Shown here: one piece after another, positions 1-11,521 of the stretch
How the letters are laid out: each line of letters opens with the position of its first letter
How positions within the stretch are numbered: position 1 is the first letter of the stretch
Program-made: the position numbers and the translations under genes
Notes under the pieces: model-generated
What the model saw: the letters and a program-made list of their open reading frames with translations, nothing else
Database searches by the model: none
Told to the model about the DNA's origin: nothing
Assembly (NCBI GenBank): GCA_025200525.1
Contig: CM045763.1
Coordinates: 62,817,018-62,881,017, forward strand
Origin: Camellia lanceoleosa
Taxonomy: Eukaryota > Streptophyta > Magnoliopsida > Ericales > Theaceae
Length of the DNA: 64,000 nucleotides
Reading direction: 5' to 3'

Positions 1-3000
1 ATGTTCATGGTGCAGAGGTTGCATATCTTTATTTAGAATCAAAGTCTGCATGTGTAATGCATAAAGGTCATTGACGGAAACATTTGTCAAAATATGTCAT
101 ACACAATACACAACGTACCTTTAAACACTTACTTACCGACAGATATACGGGAAAGAACCAATCTGTGCCTCCCCATTGTGTAAATCCTCTCACGATTAGT
201 CAATTGCACCACCACCAAGTTGATTGGCTGGAACATTGTATGCAAGACACAAGGCAAGTTGATTACAAAGGTTTCTGAGTTCAGGGGTACTGAAAAACGC
301 AGATTCATATTTGTGCAGCGAACACTTACAGTGTCGGATAGCCAGGACCCTGGTTTCAGCGTGCGCATGTCACGCCGGGTGGCAACTTCACATGGCCGTC
401 CATGAAGATTCATGGAAACAACAATTTCCTACAAGCAAAAAAATGATCCTTAGAACGATAGTTATTTCACGATTGGATGTCATTTAAAATTTGCAAGTAG
501 TAAATGAAACAATACATTTCATTTTGCTATCACAAATACATAGTTAAGAAGTTTTTGTTCCTCCGCCGATAACAACCCTTCATTGTCCAACATCGTGAAC
601 GAAGTCAAACAAAATAAATGACCAACTAACGACACATTTCATAAAAAAATTGAAGCTTACATTACAAGGTCGGTAGTCATAAAAAACAATGTGAAATGAT
701 GTAAAAACTGTGAGCCTCAGAGTTTTCCCAACTTGTGATGTTTGGTGCAGAGTTTGTTAGAAATGTGTACTAACATATGGCAGCAGTCATAACTACAAAC
801 ATGCAATTCTTTGACAACTAGTACAATACAACACAGATGATTGTAAAATTACTGATTCACATTATTGATGTGGGCATGAATTGGGTATTCAGAACTTGTG
901 GGGCATGAAAGGCAGTATTTGTATCTTGTTCACATTGTCCACACCATCAACATCCACAGGTGAACTGATGTCGTCAACTCCATTATTTGTTTTTCTATCG
1001 ATGCACAATTGCATATCCCCCACCTCAGTGGCTTGAACTCCACTTCCGCGCTTTTTTCCTTTTCCTTTTCCTTTTCGTCTTCCCTTTGCACTTCCTGTAA
1101 CGATTCCAGTTGCTCCCAATGGTTTGCCAAGCTTAGTAGGAGAAGTATGCACATCGCACGCTACGTTCTTCACGCCCACTGACTGAAGGTCATGAGTGTA
1201 TTTATCTTCAGTTTCATATGTTTTCCCTGACCGAAGGCCTCCCTTCTTGTTGTTGTCCCCACCTTCTTCAATGTTCAGCTTGTGCCCATCATGCAAATGA
1301 CTTTTGTCCGTTGCCAAGGTTCCCTTCAAAATCTGTTGTTGGTGATCCACCCCTTGTACATCTGAAATATTACACTCCATTGGGTTAACTTTGTCAGATG
1401 GTTTGACCACGCCATCGTCATGCGCCTCGACTCCAACAGCAGGGTCCACACCCTATTGGGCCACGCCTGCCGGTTGCGGTGTAGAGAATATACCTTCGAT
1501 GAGGTGGTGTAGCATTTGCTTCAGTTCACGTAAATTGGTGTGTTTAGTGAACGGTTCGTTGCAGCCCAAACTGAAACGTTGAAGCAGTTGCTTCAGCATT
1601 TCCTTCAGTTGAGCAACATTGGAGGAGAGGTTAATGATACACACATCATTGCCTTCCACCTAATCATACATACACATTCGTGAACTTAGTCTTATAAACC
1701 ATCTTCAAATGATGTGGCTCAACTGTGTGAAAATTGCGTAATGCTTGGATGGATTACCTTGTCATTGCCAACAACTTGCTTGGCTTCGAAATGTCGCAAC
1801 ACCTCCATTAAATCTGTTTGGTTGTGGAAAACTTGCTTCATCATTTCCTTCACTTCGCGAATGTCGGACTCCAAATTGCTCATACGGACTTCATTGTACT
1901 GTCCTTTTTGTTGGTTCTCGACATGGCATGCATCCATGTCAGCATCATCCGCGTTACTGGAATCAAACTCCACCTAATCATAGAAACGCATAAATGAAGT
2001 CTGACATTGTATGTTGAAGACAAGTGGGTCGATGGTGTGAAATGTGCACAGTGGTAGGAGTGCTTACCGCAATTGTTGGGAATTTGTGCTTCCTTCTCAT
2101 ACGTCGCAGCGTCTCCCGTATTTGGGTATCACCCCAATCATGAAGCCGAGGTGTGGACCGCGTCGTAGTCGAGGTCAGACAAACACAATCAAGGTACAAC
2201 AGCTGTGGACATTAAGGGGCACACCATAATTAAGTTGTTCTTCCCAGAAAAATGAACTATATTCAGTAACAATGACATTCATTATTCTCAATTTTGCAGC
2301 GGAACGTACATAGAATACCGATTTTGTTGAGGATGCTGTCAACTTTATAGGCACATATCATGCAATGTTTTTTGGGAAAAAAAATGTACAGCACACCAAC
2401 GACTTTATTGATGAAACCAAGGGGAAAAAATTATGTTCATGTTCCCCTCTTCGCAACCTAGTTTTAATTGGTTCCTCCATTGAGGTTCGGCATACTTTTT
2501 TCCCTGTACTCGTTGTTCTTAAATTCATGACGGTAGTCGTAGAAAATATTTCTGCGAGTACCATACTTGGTCAGGAAGAGTGTTGTTTGTCGTACTCACA
2601 AAGCAGGTAGCATTGTATGTCCCAATGAAGGCCAATTTGTTGAACCATGATAGAACAATGCATGAAACACATGAAGGGGGGAATGGAAAAAAAATCAAGT
2701 TGTTGGCATACCATTAGCAGGAAAACACATCCAGTTGCACTGCGATGACCTTTATACTTGCGAACACCATTGTGAAGGAATTGCAGTGTCAACTTTGCCC
2801 AATTACAAGCTCGCATACGATTCACGTCCTTCACGGCATGAATGAACGATGGATTCAAGCCGGTCATTGTGGTAGGACACAACATGGCCCCCAACACGTA
2901 CAGTGCAAATTTCTGCCAAAACTCGTCCTCCGCACCATCAGTCTCGGTCAGATAAAGTCTCAACTTGTTCAAAGGAATGACTCCGTTAACAACTCCAACC

Positions 3001-4267
3001 TCATCGTAGATATTGGGATATGCTTCTAATGACCAATCGCTGCGTCATCGCCTTCACACCGTATTCCCAATAAAACATTAATTGCCTTACATGTGAGCCT
3101 GACTTGACAACCATGAACATTCAATGAACTACTATCAGGATCGAAGTTCTATACCAACCATGCGCACAAGTCGTGATCTATACGTGTACACTTCATCCCC
3201 AGGAGGCCAGCAAACCCAATGTCAATGACTGCCTGCTTTTGTGCTTCGTTGAACCGGTTAACTAGCTCAACAATTGACTTCAATGATATGCGGAGTTGGC
3301 TTTTACCCTGCACATTTTTTACCCTTAAATTAATACAAAAATACAACCAACAATGTCAGGAAAGCAGGACCTAGCCAAATGCATTTACAAAAACATGAAG
3401 TACGTAATGACCTTTTCAGACTTCGGTGAAGATGGTATAACTTTGGCGTGTTCCTTGGCGCTCGCCTTAGCCATTTCCGCAAACCTCTTTTTCTCATCAG
3501 AGGGGAGTGCCTTCCACCTTTCCCCAATCTCCTTTCTAGTCTTTAACCAAGTAAATGACAGGCGTACAAGACAAGTAACAACTATGAGTCTAAAATTACT
3601 TTAACTAGAACTTTATGCCAAACGCAATCCGCGTGCATTGTTGGTAATTAAATAAGATTGCAAATACAAATAACAGTTGCAGCAAAAAGTCAGCGACAAA
3701 ACGTACCTGGACTTTTACAAAGAATTGAAATTTACAAAAACAATAGGAAGGTGACCTTATTACATGCTACAATCCTACAAACGTGAAACAATCACAAGGC
3801 CACTACGACCATTCAATACAACGTGTGGATAGCAACCCAGCGATGTGTTTCCATCATAGTGTATTATAGAGAATACAGATTTCGACACTCACCATTTTTT
3901 GTCCAGTGTAGTCTGGCCCTTGCATTTCCTTGAATTGTTGCTGGCTGCATGCAAGCATCGTGAAGCTTATCATCACTAAATCTTAAATATGAATACATAT
4001 ATATATGCAAGTTTTTATGTCAAGCTGGCCCCGAAATCGGCATAATACAGCTTTCGTACATCCGGGACTGAATCGACACCAATTTAAACATTTTCAGACA
4101 TGCGGAACAAAACCAATTTCAAACATCACAAACTGAACTTCGACGAGGCGCGTAATTTCAGTACGAAAAATGTAATTCCAAATTGTCAAAATAAATAACT
4201 AATACCTGTAACAAATGAATGGTGCAACTGGCCGCTTCCGACAAGAGCCAGCGATAGTGTCAGACAT
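1..4267 (-). pseudogene. Broken HMG-box / DUF1985-like / Ulp1-type (C48) protease gene, 3' end off the window
   Basis: I could assemble a minus-strand exon chain with good GT..AG sites and matching phases: 4206-4267, 3893-3944, 3412-3540, 2712-3307, 2068-2202, 1758-1973, about 889-1659, 330-428, 137-227, then an exon entering the left edge near 45. Exons 1-3 together read as an HMG box (KRPVAPF.. then EIGERWKALPSDEKKRFAEM). Exon 4 joined to exon 5 reads like the domain that precedes Ulp1 proteases in plant genes (GFAGLLGM, LCPTT, NWAKLTLQFLHNGVRKYK, then FLLM/LLYLD across a 509-bp intron). Exons 6-7 are coiled-coil and basic (Lys/Arg/Gly-rich near 1040-1090). Exon 8 carries MRTLKPGSWLSDT, the entry motif of C48 peptidases; the catalytic His/Asp/Cys part would lie outside. 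Breaks: in-frame TAG at 3149-3151 and at 1453-1455, a one-base shift near 3030, and a stop near 30. Such Ulp1-like genes are often carried by MULE transposons in plants; the transposon origin is inference. Confidence 0.7.
3412..4267 (-). other. HMG-box region spread over three exons
   Basis: Exon 1 (4206-4267, start codon 4265-4267) ends in phase 2, exon 2 (3893-3944) restores phase 0, and exon 3 (3412-3540) follows in frame. Together they give about 80 residues: a basic KRPVAPFICY start (helix I), QFKEMQGPDYTGQKM, then TRKEIGERWKALPSDEKK and a charged helix. The core GERWKALPSDEKK is the hallmark of helices II-III of HMG boxes, which bend DNA. This part has no stop codon. The same chain continues in phase 0 into the broken domain at 2712-3307, so it belongs to the degenerate gene and is not a separate HMGB gene. 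Confidence 0.65.
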
Positions 4268-5296
4268 TTGGATTTGTTGTTCAGCAATTGTCTTCAATCT
4301 TTTCCTTCCCCTTTATGAAAGAGCAAATCATACAAATTAGATTGAAGGGAAAATTACAAGGGTGGTATACACATTTTGTCTGTTGTCTAATTTGGATCGA
4401 TGCACTTTAAACTACCTAAATTCTGACAGTCCATTTCAAAATTCCTGGACATTTTCGGTCAAATTGCTAATGCCGTTTGTGATTTTTAAAACAAAGATTG
4501 TAATGTCAGTTAATTGAGATTATGTAAGTTCAGTAAAGTTATAAGTTGACTACAACAAAAAGTACAGTTGGCACATATATGCATATTTTCTTATACAAAA
4601 CAGTGAAGAGTTGTAATCAAATGGACGTAATTGAAACAAAAGTTCAAAATTGATCTTTTGCGAGGCCATTCAAAATTTGTGGAAAACAAATAACACAAAC
4701 ACAAAAGTACACGAAATTCTGTAGAATTGATCCGGAAAAAATCGACATATTCCTTCGTGATCGATTGCGTTTGTTTACAAACATATGTACAAACCAAGTG
4801 GTAGGAAGTCTTTAAGGAAAACTAACATTGTTGGTGCGAGGTGGCCAATATCCATTAGATGCAATGGCGACAACTCTGCAAAGTATTGAATCAATATTTA
4901 CAAGAACACAAACAAGCGGCGCAACATGTGGTATTAACCTCAAAATTTTATGTAAACACGCACAACAACAGAATTTCCCAACACATATACTGATTTTGAA
5001 GCAGAGACAAAAGAAAGAGACATCCAAATTTTGCATTTAGTTCACCGACTTACAATTAAAATAATTATGTGTACAAGCGATAAATACATAATTTCGCAAA
5101 TATTGCAGAGGAAGGACTACATTTTGTTTTTTCATTTACTTTGAGGACTACGCACATACTTTTATGAAGGCCCGACTACAAAGGACCACGAATAACCGAA
5201 CTATTTCATGACGAGGTTAAACAATCTGGACACGATTCCGCTGTCAGAGAAATTGGTGCTCATCCCAGCCACAAAAACCAGATGAAACCCCATCCA
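4268..5296. other. No recognisable gene
   Basis: AT-rich sequence between the HMG/Ulp1-like pseudogene and the CLASSY-like fragments. It may hold 5' untranslated exons or the promoter of the pseudogene (the reading just above 4267 stays open back to about 4315), but I see no domain, repeat or RNA gene that I can support. Confidence 0.5.
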
Positions 5297-5478
5297 GTTG
5301 AGGGCTTCAATTTCCTACTGAGCAACTTGGTTGTAGAGAATCGAGGTGGCTGCATCCTGGCCCATACTCCATTACCTTCGGGTGGTCAGACAGTGGGCAG
5401 ATCAGAGAAGAATACTTTTTCGGGCGTACAAGCAAGTCTTATCGATTGTATGTGACAATGAAACAAGCAAGGAAATTG

Positions 5479-5770
5479 AAGCCCTGAACTTCATGGCTGG
5501 CCTTCCCAAGTCCCGTCAATGCCCTCTGTTTCTGTGGTTGACGTGTCTGTAGGTGAACTCTTTAGGAGGGATATCAACTGTGCATGCACATACAGTGTGC
5601 TCCCATCCCAAGTGATGTTCAACTTCTTAACGAAGTTGTTCAGTTCTTCAAGTTCACGAACTGTCGTAAGGGGGAGGTGAAGAAATTCAGAAAAGTCAAG
5701 AAGCCCAGGCAATTCACGAAGAAAATCTCATTCGTAGAAAAGGACAACCGTGCCTGTCATTACACGCAAC
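5479..5770 (-). pseudogene. CLASSY-like SNF2 fragment, copy 1
   Basis: Reading the minus strand gives LPGLLDFSEFLHL, then VRELEELNNFVKKL and GSTLYVHAQLISLLKSS, followed by a Thr/Glu-rich stretch. This order (ELPGLLDF, a variable helix, then YVHPQL..) is that of plant CLASSY proteins, the SNF2-like chromatin factors that work with RNA polymerase IV in RNA-directed DNA methylation; it lies just before helicase motif IV. Only about 75 residues are kept, with a stop upstream of the LPGLLDF motif. A 120-bp piece present in copy 2 is missing here. Family assignment rests on remembered motif order, so alternatives among SNF2 proteins remain possible. Confidence 0.55.
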
Positions 5771-6155
5771 TTTTGAATGCTGGTTACCTTTCTCTTGAAG
5801 TTATCATCTTGCATATATATATAGCAGTTACATTTCAAGAGGAAGGTAGCTGTTATTCATGAGTTGCGGACTGTCTGGACTTTATTGAGCAGTTTCATGA
5901 AATGCGTACTTTCAAGTGTAAGTTTTTTATGACCTTCGTGCAGAATGAGAATGGATGGGTACGTTAGTAATATTTGTTGGCTTCCAATGGCAGTCTACTG
6001 AGCAACTTGGTTGTTTCATTGTCACATACAATTGATGAAACTTGCTTGTACGCCCGGAAAAGTATTCTTCTCTGATCTGGCCACTGTCTAAGCACCCGAA
6101 GGTAATGGAGCATGGGCCAGGATGCAACCACCTCGATTCTCTGCAACCAAGTTGC

Positions 6156-6760
6156 TCAGTAGGAAATTGAATCCCTCAACTTGATGGCTGGCCTTTCCAA
6201 CAACTTAAGCGGCCGGAGACGATGGTTGAAAACCAATACCTTCTCCCCACCTGACTCGGACAAGCCTAACAGATTAAGGAAGAAGTTTGCCTTCAGTCTT
6301 TCTCTAATATCCAACTTTTCTAAGTTGTCCATCCAGGCATCGCCAATGCCCTCTGTTTCTGTGGTTGACGTGTCTGTAGGTGAACTCTTTAGGAGGGATC
6401 TCAACTATGCGTGCACATACAGTGTGCTCCCATCCCAGGTGATGCTCAACTTCTTAACTAAGTTGTTCAGTTCTTCAAGTTCATGAACTGTCGTAAGGGG
6501 GAGGTGAAGAAATTCAGAAAAGTCAAGAAGCCCAGGCAATTCATGAAGAAAATCTCATTTGTAGAAATGGACAACCTTGCTTGTCATTGCACGCAACTTT
6601 TGAATGACCGTTACCTTTCTCTTGAAGTTATCATCTTGCATATATATATAGCAGTTACATTTCAAGAGGAAGGTAGCTGTCATTCATGAGTTATGTATAT
6701 GGACTTTATTGAGCGGAGTTCATGAAATGCGACTTTCAAGTGTAAGTTTTTATGACCTTC
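6156..6760 (-). pseudogene. CLASSY-like SNF2 fragment, copy 2
   Basis: This is a second, direct copy of the fragment at 5479-5970 with extra coding sequence. The minus strand reads DNLEKLDIRERLKANFFLNL, LLGLSESGGEKVLVFNHRL and [14 protein letters not shown]. In intact CLASSY proteins the corresponding stretch reads ..KA.FFLNLL.LCES.GEKLLVFSQYL.PLK.LERL.., the start of the C-terminal helicase lobe. Frames differ between the LPGLLDF part (6490-6560) and this part, and there is no start, no ATPase lobe and no downstream motif V/VI, so it cannot be functional. The copy stops at the assembly gap. Confidence 0.6.
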
Positions 6761-6803
6761 GGTGCGAGAATGAGAATGGATGGAATACGTTAGTAATATT
6801 TGT

Positions 6804-6903
6804 NNNNNNNNNNNNNNNNNNNNNNNNNNNNNNNNNNNNNNNNNNNNNNNNNNNNNNNNNNNNNNNNNNNNNNNNNNNNNNNNNNNNNNNNNNNNNNNNN
6901 NNN
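6804..6903. other. Assembly gap (100 N)
   Basis: A run of exactly 100 N, a conventional scaffold gap of unknown true length. It falls where copy 2 of the duplicated CLASSY-like segment should continue, as copy 1 does at 5976. To the right the sequence is unrelated (retrotransposon 3' region). Confidence 0.98.
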
Positions 6904-7046
6904 AAGACCTTGGAATACTTGCAATCAAGTTTTTCTATCACTAGACCTTATTGTTTTTCAAGCTTTGTCTTGTTATTAGTCAAGTATTAATAAAAGTTTT
7001 TAGATTGATTTTTTAAACTTGTGTATGGTGACTAAATAGGTACTTG

Positions 7047-7240
7047 ACGATGTTTCGATTGAAACATGACGAATAACTTATACTTATTATATGGCGAGTA
7101 GAAACTTTACTTGCATATAATAGAGTTGAACTAAGTTGGCGATATTTCTAAAAGCGAAACATAGCGAATAACTTAGACTTATTATATGGCGAGGTAGAAA
7201 CTTTACTTGCATATAATAGAGTTGAACTAAGTTGGGTTAA
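7047..7240. repeat. Two-copy tandem repeat, period 95 bp
   Basis: GAATAACTTA-type units begin at 7071 and 7166 and share long stretches (TATTATATGGCGAG, ACTTTACTTGCATATAATAG). They lie in the 3' untranslated part of the family B retrotransposon, the region where Tat/Ogre-type elements commonly carry tandem repeats. Confidence 0.8.
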
Positions 7241-7456
7241 CCTTGGACTTGTCATATCAACAAAATCGGACCTGATTGGAACCAAGTGCATGCGATCATT
7301 AACAAAGAGATCGAGGTTTGTAACCTCGGCCTATCTTTGTTTGAATCGACCTCTGAACAAGATCAAAAGCCACATGCTTAATGAGAACCCAAGTGGAACT
7401 TAAGTTCACATTAGAGGCAGAGGGCTAGAGAACAATGCTTGGGAGTTGAATTTACA

Positions 7457-7668
7457 AGGAAGATGGTTTTAACACTTGTTGAAATTTTTGAGAAAAATTT
7501 ACAAGTTAAAGTTAAGAGGTTATGTTAAAGGAAGATGGTTTAACACTTGTTGAAATTTTGAGAAAAATTTACAAGTTGAAGTTAAGCGAGGTTATGTTAA
7601 AGGAAGATGATTTAACGCTTGTTGAAATTTTTGAGAAAAATTTACAAGTTGAAGTTTACTCCAAGATT
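7457..7668. repeat. Three-copy tandem repeat, period 72 bp
   Basis: AGGAAGATGGTTTAACACTT-like units start at 7457, 7529 and 7601, each followed by GTTGAAATTTTTGAGAAAAA. The exact 72-bp spacing and near identity show recent tandem duplication inside the retrotransposon 3' region. Confidence 0.85.
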
Positions 7669-8410
7669 ATGTTGCACTAATAGAAGCAGAGGTCTTGGAA
7701 GTGGCTAGTTGTAAATGACACTTGTGAAAATAGTATGAATATTTTAAGTGTTAGGTCGAGCTAAAATAAACGTTAGTGGAAATAGCAGTATTCCATCTGA
7801 GAAGATTACATGTTAAGGTGTATGTTGAAAACATGGAAATTATTCTAAATATAGAATCATACAAGACAGTAAAAGGAAGACAAACATAAATCACATTGAG
7901 GGAAGAAAGTTATACTTGCATTCAGATTAGGAAGTTCAAATACAAAAAGGCACTTCGGCCTGATATTGGAGATTACTTGTTCAGAATAGATGAAGGAACA
8001 TCGGCCAAATAAAAGCTTACATTGTTTCAAAAAGAAAGGAAAAAGTACAAGGTACAGAAAAAAGAGAAAGACATCAAACTAAGACTCTTCGGCGTCTCTA
8101 GCTGGTTGGGTCTGGAGTTCAAAAGACAGTTGAGAAGACATCTTTGCGGCCCTCTTAGCCGCAAGCTCGGCATCAATTTCTTGAAGAGTTTGGTCGAAGC
8201 TCTTGTCGGCAATAAGTCGTCGATGTTACCTTCTCGGAGTAAGCGTCTTTGGAGACCTCACCTCCTTATCCCGAGACAAGTCCACGACTTGCTCATTGGA
8301 GTAAGGACTAGGCTAACGGCTTCCCTCTTTTCCTCACCAAAGCTTCATCCCCAAACTCAGAATCGTCTTCAGATTGGCTTAGAGTAGTGGGGAATGGCAA
8401 AGGGAGGTCG

Positions 8411-10429
8411 TCAGCATTCTTTAGGGGGGTCCTCGGGGACATCAAGCTTTTTGAGGGCAGCCATCCAACCAAGGGTTTCACCCTTGTTACATGTCTGCTT
8501 CACTTGCTTTTTGTAGTCCTCTTTGACGTCGGCTGGCCCCTCAGCATACACCTTCTCATCAGCGGCCTTGATCTCAGCCTCTTTTGCGGCCAGGGCATGT
8601 TGAAGCTCCTTTTGGGCCTCAACCATCTTGGCCTCAGCCTCTTTCTTTTCGGTCGTAAGGACCTTGGCAATGGCCTCTGCAGCGTCGACCTTTTCCTCGG
8701 CCTCATCCTGAGCCTTCTTGGCCGCGTCGGCCCGATCTGACAAGGTTTTCATTTTTGCCTCGGCCTTTTTGATGGTCTTCTGTAAACCAGCAGCCTCCCT
8801 GATCTTGTCAACCAACTCCTTTCTCATTTCAAAAGCTTGCATTGAGAAGGAGTGGGCGTGCTAGATCGCCTGAAAGAAAATGGACAAAACAAAAGTTAGT
8901 AAAAATTCTCTAAGTATGGAAAAATAGAGAAAGAAAAATACCAAGTGTAAGGGACTTACTTGTACGAAACGCTGAAGCATCAAAGCAAAGTTATCAGACT
9001 CGCTCATCTTAGCGTTCGATTGAGATCATTTGGAATGAGCAGCATTAGAGTACAGCAGGCCTCAAGATCGATTCGCTATCACCAACTCTGACCGGCTTGT
9101 CCTCTATGGTAATAGGGGGAGCCCAGGGGGCATCTGATTTCATAGAGCCCGAGGTTATTACAGGCTCAGACCTCGGCCTCCTTGTCCGAGTTGATTGGGA
9201 TGGTTCGGCCTTGGCAGGCCTCTTCTCGGCGGCGGAGAGGGTCTTCTCGCTCTCAGCCAATTTTGAAATGGGCAAGGTGTCCTTAGTGTCAATCTGAGTC
9301 ACCGTTGCCTTAGGCTGAGCCTTCTTCAGTCTTTCGGGCTTTGGCTTTGGTTGAGGCTGGGATTGTGCTGGTTCAGTGTTGAAGGTGTTGGGGATATCGG
9401 CTAGAAGATCTTTTGCGACTGCTTTCTTGCGACCCATCTCAACAGTGCTTACAGTTCGGCGTCGGCGTTTGCGTTGAGATGGAGGGATCAGGTATGGAAG
9501 AGGTTGATGGTTGCTTTCATTTGGATCGGAAGTTGATCCCTGATCTGGCCGAGATAATGAAGTTGCTAGAGTTGTGGCAGAAGGAGGAGACTTGTTCTTC
9601 TTCTTAGGGATGTCGGGCAGAATTGACTTGTAAATTGGGATGTAGTGGAGTAACAAAGGAGCTCTCCACCTCTGAATTGGCGAGATCAACGACTTCTTTA
9701 AGCCCTTGTTAGGGAAGAACGACTTATGAAAGTCTTTTCTTTGGTCAAAAAGCGCAAGAAACGAGCGTTAGAACGTATAGAAAGAACAAAGTATTGAAGA
9801 CTTTGAAAACAAAGTAAGTATAAACACTTGGCTCTTACCATTACCCTCTATGAAAAGCTTGGCTAAGAGGGTAGAGATGAAGGTCTTCATCCGAGCGAAC
9901 TCCAGTTACGAGACAATGAAATAATGTCGTCGGTTCCCTTGTTGGAGTCTGGGAGGTCGACAACAAGTTTGTACTCTGTGGACCTCGATTTAAAGTAGTA
10001 AATGTAACCTTTTTCTAACCTAAGGCCACACATGGTGTAGCAATATTAGATGTCGGCTAAAAGTAACCTAGCATTCTCTTTTTTGGCTAAGGCTATTATG
10101 CCGTTAATAACTCAGTAAGAGTTGATGGCGAGCTGCATTGAGTTCAATTTGTAGTAATGGAGGATTTCTCGGAAAAGGATGTCAAGTGGGAGCCTAAGTC
10201 CACACTCTATGAAAGCTACGACTAGGAAAGGCATGGAGTCAACTGTGGGCATAATGGAGTTATCTTCTCCAACCAACCTCAGATGGACATCAGCCGGGAT
10301 GGAAAACTCCTGCCTGAAATATCCTAGCTTGGTTGGGGTGTCTACTCTATACCTCCACATACCCATGACGTCGTCTTGGGGGAAAGTGTTGGATTTCAAA
10401 AGGAAGTGTTCTGTGAAGGTTTTGAACAC
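8411..10429 (-). pseudogene. Decayed antisense gene of family B retrotransposon (homologue of the gene at 56139-58190)
   Basis: Three blocks match the intact gene of the family A element in order and strand: about 9839-10429 (IPADVHLRLVGED, ECGLRLPLDILFREILHYYK), about 8960-9740 (Pro/Lys-rich, with APWAPP..), and 8411-8869 (long coiled coil rich in Ala/Glu/Lys). The last intron (8870-8959, 90 bp) has GTAAGT and CAG ends and the exon after it begins Ala-Ile-Gln as in family A, here with TAG in place of the Gln codon (8861-8863). Further stops lie at 10112-10114 and near 10047. The first block resembles the putative gypsy-type transposon domain (Pfam Transposase_28). A 5' untranslated exon may end near 10890 (TTTA/GTAAGTCATTG on the minus strand). 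Confidence 0.7.
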
Positions 10430-11510
10430 CTCGGCAAAACCTAAACGAATGCTGGGGTAAAGATTTTTAGGATCTAAAATAAGGTTTGTTTAAGTTTTTC
10501 CTAAAGTTTGTGAGTTCTCGACAAATCATAAACCTAAGTCTATGTAAACAAAGGATTGAAGGCACAAATCTAGAAAGGACACGAGAAAAAAAGAAGAAAC
10601 AAAACAAAGATTCAGAATCAAGAATGATGATGCTCTATCAAGAATATTGTGACAAAGTGTGTGCAAGGGTGCAAGGCCAAGAATAGTGGCAAATTAAGCA
10701 AAGTGTGTGGATACATGTGTGTACCCAGAAACAGGTGAAACAGAGTATGATTTAAGCATACAAAGGGGGAAATTTGAAGCACAGACAAGAATTGGGGCAT
10801 ATGAATATGTTCAAACATGACTAATAAGCAAAGGAAATAAAATGTGAAACAAGAAATTGAAACGAATGAAGGAACAATGACTTACTAAAGAAAATAAGGC
10901 CGTAGAATATGCGATTAGAGACGGTGGCGAGAGCAAAGAATTGACAAAAAGCCTCAGGAAAGGAGAATAAAGGTGGTTCTTGAAAGCTTCACGAGAGCAA
11001 CAATGGCGGTTGGGAGAGTAGAGAGAGAGTTTGCACAAAGATGATGGTGAAAAAGTGAAAAGACGGAGAGAGAGGGTTGATTTTGATCAAACGTGGAGAA
11101 TGACGGCAAAAATTATAATCAATGTGCCTAGGGCGACGTGCCTGTCAGACGGCGTATGCACGAGTGATGCGACTTGATGGCATGTGTCAGGTACGACTCA
11201 GTAGGGGAAAGACGCGTGGCAGAAACGGTTAAAATATTGTGCGTGATAGCTCACACGCGTGATAAAACTCTTGGAGTTCTTGATTTAGTAAAGCAAAGAC
11301 CTCGGTTAGGAGGGTGATCCTGGCTAAATAATTTAAACCGACTTGATTATTTGCTCTAAAGGCATTTTGGGTAAAACGGATTACAGATCTTGGTCATATT
11401 GAGCTGATGAGTCTTGACTTCGGCAAAAAATAATGGAGTTAGCTTAGGCGTGCTATGAGATCAAAAGATATAAGTTTCATCACCTCGATGCAATCGCGAG
11501 TAATAGAACC

Positions 11511-11521
11511 TAAGGGGCGAT
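11511..11521 (+). promoter_or_regulatory. Polypurine tract
   Basis: TAAGGGGCGAT directly precedes the TG start of the LTR. The complete element has TAAGGGGCAAT at the same place, so this is the plus-strand primer site for reverse transcription. Confidence 0.75.

Larger units (their letters stand above)
5297..6803. repeat. Complex direct and inverted duplication beside the gap
   Basis: Two relations are visible. First, about 5486-5990 and about 6180-6803 are direct copies (for example CTGTTTCTGTGGTTGACGTG near 5526 and near 6354). Second, about 5297-5470 is the reverse complement of about 5993-6178 (for example GAGCAACTTGGTTG in both, on opposite strands). Copies differ by small changes and a 120-bp indel, so they are not identical assembler copies. 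The right copy is cut exactly by the run of N. Confidence 0.75.

Noticed and set aside
3330..3527. Arg-rich minus-strand frame over the HMG exon
   Set aside because: It is the wrong frame; the adjacent frame reads as an HMG box with matching splice phases.
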